Shown here piece after piece: positions 34,171 through 43,009 of a stretch of 64,000 bases of DNA. The DNA is from Streptomyces sp. WAC05374 (lineage in GTDB: Bacteria > Actinomycetota > Actinomycetes > Streptomycetales > Streptomycetaceae): the NCBI RefSeq assembly GCF_004353505.1, contig NZ_SMNQ01000004.1, positions 248,001-312,000 on the forward strand, written 5' to 3'. Position 1 is the stretch's first letter, and the number at the start of each line of letters is the position of its first letter. A program made the translations under genes and the position numbers. The notes beneath the pieces are model-generated. The model made no database searches, had not been told where the DNA came from, and saw only the letters and a list, made by a program, of their open reading frames with translations.

Positions 34171-34775
34171 TCGCGGCGGTGGCCCAGTTGCCGCCGGAGT
34201 CGACCCAGCAGGCGCTCGGCTACCCGGCGCTGTTCCTTCTGGTGGCGCTGGGGGCGCTGGTGCCGGTGATCCCCACGGGGGCGATCGTCAGCTCGGCCGC
34301 CGTGGTGGCGTTCCACCAGACGTCGCCGGTGTCGCTGCTGGTGGTGTTCCTGCTGGCGGCGGGCGCGGCGTTCGTGGGGGACGTGGCGCTGTACTGGCTG
34401 GGCCGGCGGGGGGTGCGGTCGAGGAACGGCTCGCGGTGGCTGGAGGCGCTGCGGGGGCGGGCGGCGCCGGACAAGCTGGAGCAGGCCCGGAGCAGGCTGG
34501 CGGAGCACCGGGTGTCGGTGCTGGTGCTGTCCCGGCTGGTCCCGGCGGGCCGGATACCGGTGATGCTGGCGTGCCTGCTCGCCGAGATGCCGCTGCGCCG
34601 CTTCGTGCGCGGCAATCTGCCGGCGTGCCTGGCGTGGGCGGCGACGTACCAGTTGATCGGCGTCCTGGGCGGTTCGCTCTTCGCGAGCCCCTGGCAGGGC
34701 GTGCTGGCGGCGATCGCCCTCACGGTCGTGGTGGGCGCGGTGCCGTCGCTGTGGCGGCGGGTGCGTCACTCCTGA
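34167..34775 (+). CDS. DedA/VTT family membrane protein
   Basis: 202 residues, GTG at 34167 overlapping the MBL gene stop. Hydrophobic segments and the VTT-domain pattern are seen: VPVIPTGAIVSSAAVVAFHQ, FVGDVALYWLGRRGV (with the acidic residue), VLVLSRLVPAGRIPVMLACLLAEMPLRRFVRGNLPACLAWAATYQLIG. The R-x3-R/G-x2-P motif fits DedA. These proteins flip undecaprenyl phosphate or phospholipids. Co-translation with an MBL hydrolase is notable. Confidence 0.88.
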   Translation: MIAAVAQLPPESTQQALGYPALFLLVALGALVPVIPTGAIVSSAAVVAFHQTSPVSLLVVFLLAAGAAFVGDVALYWLGRRGVRSRNGSRWLEALRGRAAPDKLEQARSRLAEHRVSVLVLSRLVPAGRIPVMLACLLAEMPLRRFVRGNLPACLAWAATYQLIGVLGGSLFASPWQGVLAAIALTVVVGAVPSLWRRVRHS

Positions 34776-34910
34776 GCGGGCGGATCGGCGAGTGAGCCGA
34801 AGGGGCGCGACTGTGTCGAGAGGGAGAACGCGCGGAGGTCGTGAGGAACGAGCGACCGAGCACGATCGGCCGTCGGCACAGGCTGAAGCGCCCCGGAGGA
34901 GATGCGAGCC

Positions 34911-35942
34911 CTAATCAGGCAGCACCCGTGAGGCGCCCACGGGCAGGTCCCAGAGGCGGTCGCGGGGCAGTCCCGCCTTCTCCCAGGCGGCGCGGACGCG
35001 GGTGAGGGGCTCCATGACCGGCTCGGAGGAGAGGACGAACGTGGCCCAGTGCATGGGCGCCATGATCCGGGCGCCGAGGTCCTGGAAGGCCTGGACGGCC
35101 TCCTCCGGGTCGGTGTGGACGTCGCGCAGCCACCAGCGGGGGTCGTAGGCGCCGATGGGGAGGAGGGCGAGGTCGATGCCCGGGTGGCGGCGGCCGATCT
35201 CCTCGAACCAGTGGCCGTAGCCGGTGTCGCCGGCGAAGTGGACGCGGTGGCCGTGGGTGTCGCCGAGCACCCAGCCGCCCCACAGGGTGCGGCAGGTGTC
35301 GGTGAGGGTGCGCTTGGACCAGTGGTGGGACGGTACGAAGTCGAAGCGGACGCCGCGCAGTTCGGCCGCCTCCCACCAGTCGAGTTCGGTGACGTGGGTG
35401 AAGCGGCGGCGGCGGAACCAGCGGCCGAGCCCGGCGGGGACGAAGACGGGGGTGTCGCGGGGCAGCCTGCGGACGGTGGGGGCGTCGAGGTGGTCGTAGT
35501 GGTTGTGGCTGATGACGACGGCGTCGACGGGCGGGAGGTCCTCCCACCGCACGCCGACGGGCGTGATGCGGGCGGGTGTGCCGAGGATGCGGCGGGACCA
35601 GACGGGGTCGGTGAGGACGGTGAGCCCGCCGATCCGGATGATCCAGCTCGCGTGGCCGGCCCAGGTGACGGCGACGGAGCCGGGCTCCGCGGTGGGCAGG
35701 GGTTCGGGCGCGAACGGCAGGTGCGGGATGTCGCGGAGCCCTTCGGCGCTGGGGCGCACCGCTCCCTCGCGGGCGAGTCTGGCCATGGCGCGCACCCCGG
35801 GCAGGGGGGCGGTGAGCCGGTCGGTGAAGGATCTCGGCCAGGTGCGGATCTGGCCGAGGGGGCGTGGGGGGCCGCCCCGGGGGTGCCCGGCCGGGGCGCG
35901 GCCCGACGGGGGGTGCTCGCTGGGTGCCGTCTGTTCCGTCAT
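34911..35942 (-). CDS. MBL-fold hydrolase (NAPE-PLD-like)
   Basis: 343 residues. After a Pro-rich N-terminal region, the metallo-beta-lactamase core has VTWAGHASWIIRIGGLTVLTDPVWS, zinc motif VISHNHYDHLD (about residues 140-150), FAGDTGYGHWFEEIGRRHPGIDLALLPIGAY and MAPMHWATFVLSSEP. This pattern is that of N-acyl-phosphatidylethanolamine phospholipase D-like proteins and bacterial homologues such as UlaG-like enzymes; substrate not known. Convergent with the DedA gene; the 135-bp gap 34776-34910 shows no gene. Confidence 0.92.
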   Translation of the reverse strand: MTEQTAPSEHPPSGRAPAGHPRGGPPRPLGQIRTWPRSFTDRLTAPLPGVRAMARLAREGAVRPSAEGLRDIPHLPFAPEPLPTAEPGSVAVTWAGHASWIIRIGGLTVLTDPVWSRRILGTPARITPVGVRWEDLPPVDAVVISHNHYDHLDAPTVRRLPRDTPVFVPAGLGRWFRRRRFTHVTELDWWEAAELRGVRFDFVPSHHWSKRTLTDTCRTLWGGWVLGDTHGHRVHFAGDTGYGHWFEEIGRRHPGIDLALLPIGAYDPRWWLRDVHTDPEEAVQAFQDLGARIMAPMHWATFVLSSEPVMEPLTRVRAAWEKAGLPRDRLWDLPVGASRVLPD

Positions 35943-35955
35943 CCGCCAGCTCCGT

Positions 35956-37182
35956 TCACCGTGGTTCTCCCAGTTCGTGGAAAGCAGAACCGAACCTGTC
36001 CAACGCCTCCGTCACATGGGGCGATTCCAGCGGCTCCGCCGCCGTGAGGGACTCCGTGCGCTCCTCGGGGGTTGCTCCGAGCAGGGACCAGGTCGCCAGC
36101 CGCACCCGGAGCGCGCCGAGCTCGTCGCCGAAGCGGTGGCCGCCGGGTACGGGCACGCCCAGGCGGTCCGTCAGGTAGTCCTCCAGTTCCATGGAGTCGG
36201 TCACGCCGCGTTCGGCGAGGCGGCCGCGCAGGGGGCCGAGGTCCGCGTACAGGTGCCGTCCGGCCCGGGGCGGGAGGGCGAGCGCCCCGGCGTCGAGGAG
36301 GGTGCGGTGCGCGGCGGCGGCCACGCGCGCGTGGAGGGCGGCGGTGGCGGCGGCGCGGGTGGTGACCGGTGCGGGTTCGCCGAGCGCGTGGGCGGCGGCC
36401 GCGGCGACGGGGGCGGCCACCTGGGCGCCGAGGGCGGTGAGCCGGTCCAGGGTGCGGGCGCGGCGGGCCGGTCCCCGTCCGGTGTGCGGGAAGCGGGCGA
36501 CGGCGGCGGGCCAGGCGCCGGGGGTGAGCGCCCCGGACAGGTCGCACAGGACGGTGACGTCGTCGGGGCACATCTCGGCGGGGCTGACGAGCACGGTGTC
36601 GTGCGGGTCGTGCAGGGTGTCGCGCCAGGTCTCGTCGCTGATGATGTGCAGGCCCTCGTCGACGGCCGCCTCGCACGCCTCGCGCACCACCTCGGGCGGG
36701 GCGACGGTGGCCGTGGGGTCGTCGGCCACGGACAGCAGCAGGACGGCCGGCCGGCCACCCTCGGCGCGCACGCGCCGTACGGTTTCCAGCAGCGCGAACG
36801 GGTCGGGCACGCCCCCGCACTCGGCGGGCGTGGGCACGTGGTAGGCGGGCCGCCCCAGGAGCCTGGCCTGCGGGGTCCACCAGGCGGGGCAGGGCCGGGG
36901 CATCAGGACGTCGCCCCCGTGGGCGGCCACGAGGGCCGACAGCAGCGGCTGGGCGCCCGGCGCTGCGGCGAGGTCCTCGGGGTGGCAGCGCAGCCCTCGG
37001 CGCCACCAGTAGCCGCAGGCCGCGTCGCGCAGGACGGCGCCGCCTCCGGGTGGTTCGGGTTCGGTGCGGCCGGCGGCGGCCGCGAGGACGGCCGCCAGCT
37101 CGGGCAGCACGGGCAGCCCGGACTCGGGCGCGTGCGGCCCGTAGCGGACGGGGCCGCGCCCTCGCGTGTCCGGCTGCCCCAT
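35956..37182 (-). CDS. Aminotransferase class I/II-fold protein with no lysine
   Basis: 408 residues from ATG at 37182, chosen because GGAGGTGA ends 4 nt upstream; a longer in-frame start at 37230 has no such site. The fold-type I pattern is visible: AAPGAQPLLSALVAAHGGDVLMPRPCPAWW, VLLLSVADDPTATVAPPEVVREACEAA, IISDETWRDTLHD, and the PLP-lysine region VLCDLSGALTPGAWPAAVARFPHTG. In family members that region reads S-K-x-x-x-x-x-G, here it is S-G, and I find no lysine anywhere in the protein. It therefore should not form the PLP Schiff base. A non-catalytic role is likely. It follows the ANTAR gene on the same strand. Confidence 0.85.
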   Translation of the reverse strand: MGQPDTRGRGPVRYGPHAPESGLPVLPELAAVLAAAAGRTEPEPPGGGAVLRDAACGYWWRRGLRCHPEDLAAAPGAQPLLSALVAAHGGDVLMPRPCPAWWTPQARLLGRPAYHVPTPAECGGVPDPFALLETVRRVRAEGGRPAVLLLSVADDPTATVAPPEVVREACEAAVDEGLHIISDETWRDTLHDPHDTVLVSPAEMCPDDVTVLCDLSGALTPGAWPAAVARFPHTGRGPARRARTLDRLTALGAQVAAPVAAAAAHALGEPAPVTTRAAATAALHARVAAAAHRTLLDAGALALPPRAGRHLYADLGPLRGRLAERGVTDSMELEDYLTDRLGVPVPGGHRFGDELGALRVRLATWSLLGATPEERTESLTAAEPLESPHVTEALDRFGSAFHELGEPR

Positions 37183-37300
37183 GCCCTCACCTCCGCCGCT
37201 GGGTCCGAGCCGCTGGTGGTCCGGGGACATGTGCCCAGCCCCATAGCCCTTTATACGGAGGTTCTTCGCATATCGCCGCTCCGCGGGGTCCGGCCCCCGG

Positions 37301-38017
37301 TCACCGGCGCGGGGTGCCCGGTGCCAGGCGGACCAGTTCCTTCTCCAGGCCGCGGCCCCGGGTGCGGACGACGCCCTGGGCGACGTCCGCGAGTTTGCGG
37401 TTGGTGAGCTGCGAGACGTGCCGCAGCACCCGGTACGCCTCGTCGGCGTCGCAGCCGAGGACGTGCATGACGATGCCGCCGGCCTGGTCGATCACGGGCC
37501 GGGAGCGCAGTGCCGTGGTGAGCTGGCCGAGCTCGGTGAGGGCCGCGCGGTAGCGCCGGTCCCGGGCGAGGCCGGCCGTGATCTCCTCGCCGAGGATGGC
37601 GGCGAAGCCGTACGCGGCGTGCGCCAGCGCCCCGGGCCGGAAGCCGTAGAGGTTGAGCGTGATGTCCATGCCGGCCCGGTGGAAGGGCAGGGTGACGCTG
37701 CTCCGTACGCCGGAGCCGAGCGCCGTCGCCCGGTAGTCGGGCCAGCGTTCGTCCGTCAGGAGGTCCTCGGCGCCGACGGGTTCGCCGCTGTCGAGTGCGG
37801 TCCGTATGGGGCCGTCGCCGGAGTCGAGCTGGAGGGAGACGAGGGCCGCGAGGTCGGGGTGGGTGGCGCTGCTGCGGCGTTCGCCGCCGCCGTCGCTGAG
37901 GGTGGCGACGGCTCCGCAGCAGGCGGGGACGGAGCGTGCGCCGTGTTCGGCGAGTCGCTGGAGTTTCCGTGCGGTGGATGCCGGTTCCGGGCCTTCGTAC
38001 TCCTGCTCGGGAAGCAT
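37301..38017 (-). CDS. GAF-ANTAR domain transcription antitermination regulator
   Basis: 238 residues. A GAF-like sensor (about residues 15-150: VPACCGAVATLSDGG, GPIRTALDSGEPVGAEDLLTDERWPDYRATALGSGVRSSVTLPF) is followed by an ANTAR RNA-binding domain (LTTALRSRPVIDQAGGIVMHVLGCDADEAYRVLRHVSQLTNRKLADVAQGVV, about 168-225). ANTAR proteins bind paired RNA hairpins and prevent termination. The GAF ligand is unknown. Divergent from a PAS/GAF protein gene, in a cluster with a SigB-like factor. Confidence 0.92.
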   Translation of the reverse strand: MLPEQEYEGPEPASTARKLQRLAEHGARSVPACCGAVATLSDGGGERRSSATHPDLAALVSLQLDSGDGPIRTALDSGEPVGAEDLLTDERWPDYRATALGSGVRSSVTLPFHRAGMDITLNLYGFRPGALAHAAYGFAAILGEEITAGLARDRRYRAALTELGQLTTALRSRPVIDQAGGIVMHVLGCDADEAYRVLRHVSQLTNRKLADVAQGVVRTRGRGLEKELVRLAPGTPRR

Positions 38018-38108
38018 GCGGCGCTCTCCTCTCAGGCTCCGGCTGCCCCGTGCCCGCGGCGTGAAACGGCCGTACCCGCCGTCTTCCGCGTCCGGTTACG
38101 GTGCTCTC

Positions 38109-39257
38109 ATGACGCAGACGGACGAGTTCGGCGAGGACCTCGCGGATTTCGTGCGACGGGTCGGGGAGCTGCGCTCCGCCCGCGCTCTTCCGCCGGGCGA
38201 ACAGCGGGGCGTCCTGGACGCCGCGCTCTTCGAACTCCAGCATGCGGCCGAGTCGCTCTGGCCGCGCTACGAGCGGCTCGCGGCCCGCGCCCCGGACGGC
38301 ACGCCGGCCGACCGGCAGGAGCGGCAGTTGCTGAAGACGCTGTTCCAGCGGCTTCCACTGCCCGTGGCGCTGGTCGACCGGGACACGGTGGTGCGCCGGA
38401 TGAACGCCGCCGCGACGGGCCTGACCGGGATGCGCGCGGGGTACGCCACGGGCCGTCCCCTGGCCGGTCTGCTGGTCTCAGGCGACCGGGGGCCGCTGCG
38501 GACGCAGGCGGCGGCCACGGCGCGCGGCGAGGGCGCCCGCAGCCTGACCGTACGCCTCCAGCAGCGGCCGGACGAGCCGGTGCGGGCGTCGCTGGTCGCC
38601 CTGCCGCTGCCGGGCGAGCCGCAGCCCACGGTGCTGGTGGTGCTCCAGCCGGGCGTGTCGGGTCCGGCGGCGCCGGCGGCCGGCGGGGTGGCGGGGCGGC
38701 GGCTGCCGCCGCCGGACCTGGCGGAGGCCACGCAGCGTGCCGGGATGCTGGATCTGGTGGACGCGATGGCGTGCGCGCTGCTGGCGTGCCCGCCGGGGGA
38801 CGCGGAGGCGGTGCTGCGGGCGGCCTCACGGGTGCTGCACGGGCGGTTCGCGGACTGGGTGGTCGCCGACACGGCCGGGGCGCGGTCGTTGCGCCGGGCC
38901 GTGGTGCTGGGCCCGGCCGACGCGGTGCGGGCGCCGCTGGTGGAGGAGGTCGCGCGGCAGGACCCGGCCGGCTGCCCGCTGGTGGTGGAGGCGGCGCGGG
39001 GCGGCTCCGCCTCGTTGCAGGTGCGGCCCGAGGACGTCCTCGCGTTCGGCGAGGACGCCTCGGGCGCGCCGGTGCTGGTGCGGGCCGAGGTGAGCTCGCT
39101 GTTGTGCCTGCCGCTGCCCCTGGAGGGCGGCGGGGTGGCGGGGGTGCTGACCCTGCTGCGTACGGGTGCCGGACGGGCGTTCTCGATGGCCGAGGGGCAG
39201 GCCGCCGATGTGATGTCCCGCCACATCGCGCTGGCTATGCGGCGACGTCCCGCATGA
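38109..39257 (+). CDS. PAS-GAF sensor protein
   Basis: 382 residues from ATG at 38109. N-terminal helical segment, then a PAS domain (about 80-190: LFQRLPLPVALVDRDTVVRRMNAAATGLTGM, GRPLAGLLVSGDRGPL) and a GAF domain (about 215-375: LLACPPGDAEAVLRAASRVLHGRFADWVVADTAGA, SSLLCLPLPLEGGGVAGVLTLLRTGAG, FSMAEGQAADVMSRHIALAM). The order is as in streptomycete PAS-GAF-SpoIIE proteins but the phosphatase domain is absent. Its last 23 bp overlap the convergent sigma factor gene. Probably an input protein for the adjacent stress regulators. Confidence 0.88.
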   Translation: MTQTDEFGEDLADFVRRVGELRSARALPPGEQRGVLDAALFELQHAAESLWPRYERLAARAPDGTPADRQERQLLKTLFQRLPLPVALVDRDTVVRRMNAAATGLTGMRAGYATGRPLAGLLVSGDRGPLRTQAAATARGEGARSLTVRLQQRPDEPVRASLVALPLPGEPQPTVLVVLQPGVSGPAAPAAGGVAGRRLPPPDLAEATQRAGMLDLVDAMACALLACPPGDAEAVLRAASRVLHGRFADWVVADTAGARSLRRAVVLGPADAVRAPLVEEVARQDPAGCPLVVEAARGGSASLQVRPEDVLAFGEDASGAPVLVRAEVSSLLCLPLPLEGGGVAGVLTLLRTGAGRAFSMAEGQAADVMSRHIALAMRRRPA

Positions 39258-40029
39258 TGTCCTCCCGCATCTGGGTGCAGCAGCGGCTGATCAGCCGGGA
39301 GACGTGCATCTGGGAGATGCCGAGGTCCTCGGCGATGCGGCTCTGCGTCATGTCGCGGAAGAACCGCATGTAGAGGATCTTCTGTTCGCGTTCGGGCAGG
39401 CTGCGCAGGCGCGGCTTGACCGATTCGCGGTCGATGACGACGTCGAGAGCCGGGTCGGGGCCGCCGAGCGCGTCGACGAGGGTGTAGCCGTCCTCGGTGC
39501 CGGGCAGCTCAGCGTCCAGCGAGAGGGCGGTGAAGCTGTCCAGGGCCTCGAGCCCGGCGACGGCCTCCTCCTCGGTCATGCCCGCCTTCTTGGCGATCTC
39601 GGACACGGTGGGAGCGCGGCCTCCGACCGAGTGCGAGAGTTCCTGGTAGGCGGCGCGGACCCGGCCCCGCAGGTCCTGGACGCGGCGGGGGACGTGGAGG
39701 GTCCACATGTGGTCGCGGAAGTGGCGCTTGATCTCGCCCGTGATGGTGGGGACGGCGAAACTCTCGAAGGCCGCGCCGCGTTCGGGGTCGTACCGGTCCA
39801 CGGCCTTGACCAGGCCGAGGGCGGCGACCTGCTTGAGGTCCTCCAGCGACTCGCCGCGATTGCGGAAGCGGCCGGCGAGCCGGTCCGCCATGGGCAGCCA
39901 GGCACGGACGATGTCCTGCCGTACGGCTTCCCGCTCCTCACCCTCGGGCAGGGTGGCCAGGCGCTGGAACGCCTCGGCGGTGTCGGGGGCGTCGTCGTGC
40001 GGATGCTTCGTGTGAGCGAGGGTAGGCAT
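39235..40029 (-). CDS. RNA polymerase sigma factor, SigB/SigF/SigG family
   Basis: 264 residues with region 2 (RLAGRFRNRGESLEDLKQVAALGLVKAVDRYDPERGAAFESFAVPTITGEIKRHFRDHMW), region 3 (VPRRVQDLRGRVRAAYQELSHSVGGRAPTVSEIAKKAGM) and region 4 (LRSLPEREQKILYMRFFRDMTQSRIAEDLGISQMHVSRLISRC). This matches the SigB-like stress sigma group, of which Streptomyces has many copies; I cannot tell which. No anti-sigma or anti-anti-sigma gene adjoins it. It overlaps the convergent PAS-GAF gene by 23 bp at the 3' end. 40030-40320 upstream has no gene; both this gene's and the TPP enzyme's promoters must be there. Confidence 0.93.
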   Translation of the reverse strand: MPTLAHTKHPHDDAPDTAEAFQRLATLPEGEEREAVRQDIVRAWLPMADRLAGRFRNRGESLEDLKQVAALGLVKAVDRYDPERGAAFESFAVPTITGEIKRHFRDHMWTLHVPRRVQDLRGRVRAAYQELSHSVGGRAPTVSEIAKKAGMTEEEAVAGLEALDSFTALSLDAELPGTEDGYTLVDALGGPDPALDVVIDRESVKPRLRSLPEREQKILYMRFFRDMTQSRIAEDLGISQMHVSRLISRCCTQMREDIMRDVAA

Positions 40030-40320
40030 GATGCGTTTCAGCTCCCTGAACGGTGCTGACGGTTGGCTGTCACCCCGAGGAGAGCTCCTTTCTCCGGGCA
40101 GCCGACACGCCCGGAGCGGATGGCCGCTCCCACGGACGTGCCTCCGGTCCGAAGCACGAGTTGCGCATGCCCGGGGCGGACCCCGGCAAACTCCTCATTC
40201 CATGCTGGCCGCACTCGGGCGTTTCCGCTCTTCGGGGCCCGGTACCCGGGCCTGTGCTGCCGGAACGCAGCGGCTGTTACCGACGGGTAGGAAACGGCAC
40301 CGATTCCAGGAGGACCGCAG

Positions 40321-42111
40321 ATGAGCATGGATGTCGCCGACCGGATTCTCGCGCGGCTGCGCGACTGGGACGTCGAGTACGTGTTCGGCTATCCGGGTGA
40401 CGGGATCAACGGACTGATCGCCGCCTGGGGCCGCGCCGAGAACCAGCCCCGCTTCATCCAGGCCCGGCACGAGGAGATGGCCGCCTTCCAGGCCGTCGGG
40501 TACGCCAAGTTCGGGCACCGGCTCGGCGTGTGCGTGGCCACCTCGGGACCGGGCGCGATCCACCTGCTGAACGGGCTGTACGACGCCAAGCTCGACCACG
40601 TGCCGGTGGTGGCGATCGTGGGCCAGACGGCCCGCAGCGCCATGGGCGGCTCGTACCAGCAGGAGGTCGACCTCCACTCACTGTTCAAGGACGTCGCCTC
40701 CGACTTCATCGCCACGGTGAACGTCCCCGAGCAGCTCCCCAACGTCCTGGACCGGGCGATCCGCACGGCGTACGCGCGCCGCTGCCCCACCGTCGTGATC
40801 GTGCCGGGGGACGTGCAGGAGCTCGAATACACCCCGCCCACCCACGAATTCAAGATGGTGCCCTCCAGCCTGGACCGCAGCGCCTGGACGGCCGTGCCCG
40901 CCGACGACGCCCTGGAGCGGGCCGCCGAGGTGCTGAACGCCGGCGAGAAGCCGGCCCTGCTGATCGGCCAGGGCGCCGCGGCGGCCCGCGCGGAGGTCGC
41001 GGAGGTCGCCGAACTGCTGGGCGCGGGCGTCGCCAAGGCGCTGCTCGGCAAGGACGCCCTGTCCGACGAACTGCCCTACGTCACCGGGTCGATCGGCCTG
41101 CTGGGCACCCGGCCCTCCTGGGAGCTGATGCAGGGCTGCGACACCCTGCTGACGATCGGCTCCAGCTTCCCCTACAGCCAGTTCCTGCCGGAGTACGGGC
41201 AGGCGCGGGCGGTGCAGATCGACCTCGACCCCCACATGGCCGGGATGCGCTACCCGTACGAGGTGAACCTCATCGGCGACGCACGCGCGACGCTGCGCCG
41301 CCTGATCCCCCTGCTGCGGCGGAACCGGAAGCGCGGCTGGCGGGAGAAGATCGAGAAGTCGGTGCGCCGGTGGGAGGAGGTCATGGAACGCCGCGCGGGG
41401 GTGAGCGCCGCTCTTGTGAACCCCGAGCACGTGGCACGGGCGCTGTCCCCCCTGCTGCCCGACCGTACGCTGCTGACGTCCGACTCCGGGTCGGTCGCCA
41501 ACTGGTACGCCCGTCACATCACCATGCGCGGTGACATGCGCGGCTCGTTGTCGGGGACCCTGGCCACGATGGGGTGCGGGGTGCCGTACGCGATCGGCGC
41601 CAAGTTCGCCCACCCGGACCGGCCGGTGGTGGCGCTGGTGGGCGACGGGGCGATGCAGATGAACGGGCTGGCCGAGCTGATCACGGCGGCCAAGTACCGT
41701 CACCAGTGGGACGATCCGCGCCTGGTGATCGGTGTGTGGAACAACCGGGACCTCAACCAGGTGACCTGGGAGCTGCGCGCCATGGGCAACGCGCCGTCGT
41801 TCCTGCCGTCCCAGGAGCTGCCGGACGTCCCGTACGCGCTGTTCGCGGAGTCGATCGGGCTGACGGGGCTGCGGGTGGAGAAGCCGGACGAGGTGGAGAG
41901 CGCCTGGCGGATGGCGCTGGCGGCGGACGGTGCGGCGGTGGTCGAGTTCGTCACCGACCCGTCCGTACCGCCGATCCCGCCGCATGCGACCTGGCAGCAA
42001 CTGGAGTCGACCGCCGCCGCCCTCGTGAAGGGCGACGCCGAGCGTGGCGCCGTCGTGAAACAGGGGCTGAAGGCGAAGGTGCAGGAGTTCCTGCCGGGCG
42101 GGAAGCCGTGA
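40321..42111 (+). CDS. Thiamine pyrophosphate enzyme, pyruvate oxidase-like
   Basis: 596 residues, three-domain TPP enzyme. N-terminal PYR domain with the active Glu in QARHEEMAAFQAVGYAKF (about residue 50), middle FAD/nucleotide-like domain, and C-terminal TPP domain with VGDGAMQMNGLAELITAAKYRHQWDDPRLVIGVWNN (GDG...NN). Overall layout matches pyruvate:quinone oxidoreductase (PoxB) or acetolactate synthase-like proteins annotated thiamine pyrophosphate-requiring protein. A good CAGGAGGACCGCAG site precedes the ATG. Placed between the SigB-like gene and stress genes. Confidence 0.9.
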   Translation: MSMDVADRILARLRDWDVEYVFGYPGDGINGLIAAWGRAENQPRFIQARHEEMAAFQAVGYAKFGHRLGVCVATSGPGAIHLLNGLYDAKLDHVPVVAIVGQTARSAMGGSYQQEVDLHSLFKDVASDFIATVNVPEQLPNVLDRAIRTAYARRCPTVVIVPGDVQELEYTPPTHEFKMVPSSLDRSAWTAVPADDALERAAEVLNAGEKPALLIGQGAAAARAEVAEVAELLGAGVAKALLGKDALSDELPYVTGSIGLLGTRPSWELMQGCDTLLTIGSSFPYSQFLPEYGQARAVQIDLDPHMAGMRYPYEVNLIGDARATLRRLIPLLRRNRKRGWREKIEKSVRRWEEVMERRAGVSAALVNPEHVARALSPLLPDRTLLTSDSGSVANWYARHITMRGDMRGSLSGTLATMGCGVPYAIGAKFAHPDRPVVALVGDGAMQMNGLAELITAAKYRHQWDDPRLVIGVWNNRDLNQVTWELRAMGNAPSFLPSQELPDVPYALFAESIGLTGLRVEKPDEVESAWRMALAADGAAVVEFVTDPSVPPIPPHATWQQLESTAAALVKGDAERGAVVKQGLKAKVQEFLPGGKP

Positions 42112-42253
42112 CACCGGCGGCCCCCTCCCGGGGCTCCGGGGCCTCGGCCTCCGGCCCGGTGAGCATGAGCTCCTCGTAGCGTCCCATCGCCACGACGACG
42201 CCGAGCATCGCGGGCGGCAGCAGGAGGGGAACCAGTACGGATAGCAGTCCCAT
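41951..42253 (-). CDS. Possible small membrane peptide, antisense to the TPP enzyme 3' end
   Basis: Starts MGLLSVLVPLLLPPAMLGVVVAMGRYEELMLTG: one hydrophobic segment followed by RYEELML. AAGGA lies 8 nt before the ATG at 42253. The first 45 residues look real; after about codon 48 the frame enters the antisense of the TPP enzyme gene, becoming Arg/Ser/Pro-rich. The true product may be extended by that overlap or the gene may have lost its original stop. Function unknown. Confidence 0.4.
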   Translation of the reverse strand: MGLLSVLVPLLLPPAMLGVVVAMGRYEELMLTGPEAEAPEPREGAAGVTASRPAGTPAPSPSAPVSRRRHARRRPSRGRRRSTPVAARSHAAGSAVRTGR

Positions 42254-42588
42254 TGACCCGGTCCTTCCGTCGGGGGCCGGGTCTCCCGCGTGAGGGAGGA
42301 CAAACCCGCCGTGACCGAGCGGCCCGCCACAGCGCGGGCCCGGACAGGACGCTCCCCCGACGCGCTCCGGCCACCGGCCGCGGACGACCCGGAGGTCCGC
42401 CGCCCGGCTCCGGGCATGCCTTCGGGCGCGGACCGCCGCCCGCGCCCGAGACCATTTCTTCCCTGTCACCCCTTGGCCGCTCGGCCGCACCCGCGAGTCC
42501 CCCGCTCCCCCGTGCCCAAACCCGGGTTTGCCCGCGCCGGGCCGGGTACCCGCCCGGCGACCGCACACGGAAGATCGTGGAGGGCGCC

Positions 42589-42963
42589 ATGCAGCGAGGC
42601 AGCGACCGGCTCAGCCGCCGCCAGGACGATGAGATGAAACACCAGCTCAAGGGGCTGCTCCGGTCCGGGCATCCGACCAGGACCGAGGAGTGGCACGACC
42701 CGGAGCCGGTCGCCGAGGACGACCCGGAACTGGCACCGCCCCGGGTGCACACCGACCCGTTCGAGGCGCTGCGCCTGGAGCTGGGCCGGCATCTGGCGCG
42801 TACACCGTTCCCGGCGCACCGCGGCGACCTCCTGCGCATCCTGCGGGAGCGCCACGCGCCCGATCCGCTCACGGAGCGGGTGGAGGCGCTGCCCGGGGAC
42901 CGCACCTACCGCAGCGTGCAGGAGGTGGCCGTGGCACTGGTACGGCCGCCGCACCCCGCGTAA
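42589..42963 (+). CDS. DUF2795-type small protein
   Basis: 124 residues from ATG at 42589 after GTGGAGGGCGCC. The N-terminal half is charged (RLSRRQDDEMKHQLKGLLRSGHPTRTEEWHDPEP), the C-terminal half FEALRLELGRHLARTPFPAHRGDLLRILRERHAPDPLTERVEALPGDRTYRSVQEVAVAL follows the DUF2795 pattern (small helical domain with two-helix repeats). Function not known. It precedes a DJ-1/PfpI gene by 46 bp. The 330 bp upstream (42254-42588) hold no other gene that I can support. Confidence 0.72.
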   Translation: MQRGSDRLSRRQDDEMKHQLKGLLRSGHPTRTEEWHDPEPVAEDDPELAPPRVHTDPFEALRLELGRHLARTPFPAHRGDLLRILRERHAPDPLTERVEALPGDRTYRSVQEVAVALVRPPHPA

Positions 42964-43009
42964 CGGGGCACCGGTACCGAGACCGGATGAGAGACAGAAA
43001 GGAACCACT

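Noticed and set aside
40200..40320. SigB-type promoter (GTTT-N14-16-GGGTA) before the TPP enzyme gene
   Set aside because: GTTT at 40222 leads only to CGGTAC, and the GGGTA at 40285 has no GTTT at correct distance.
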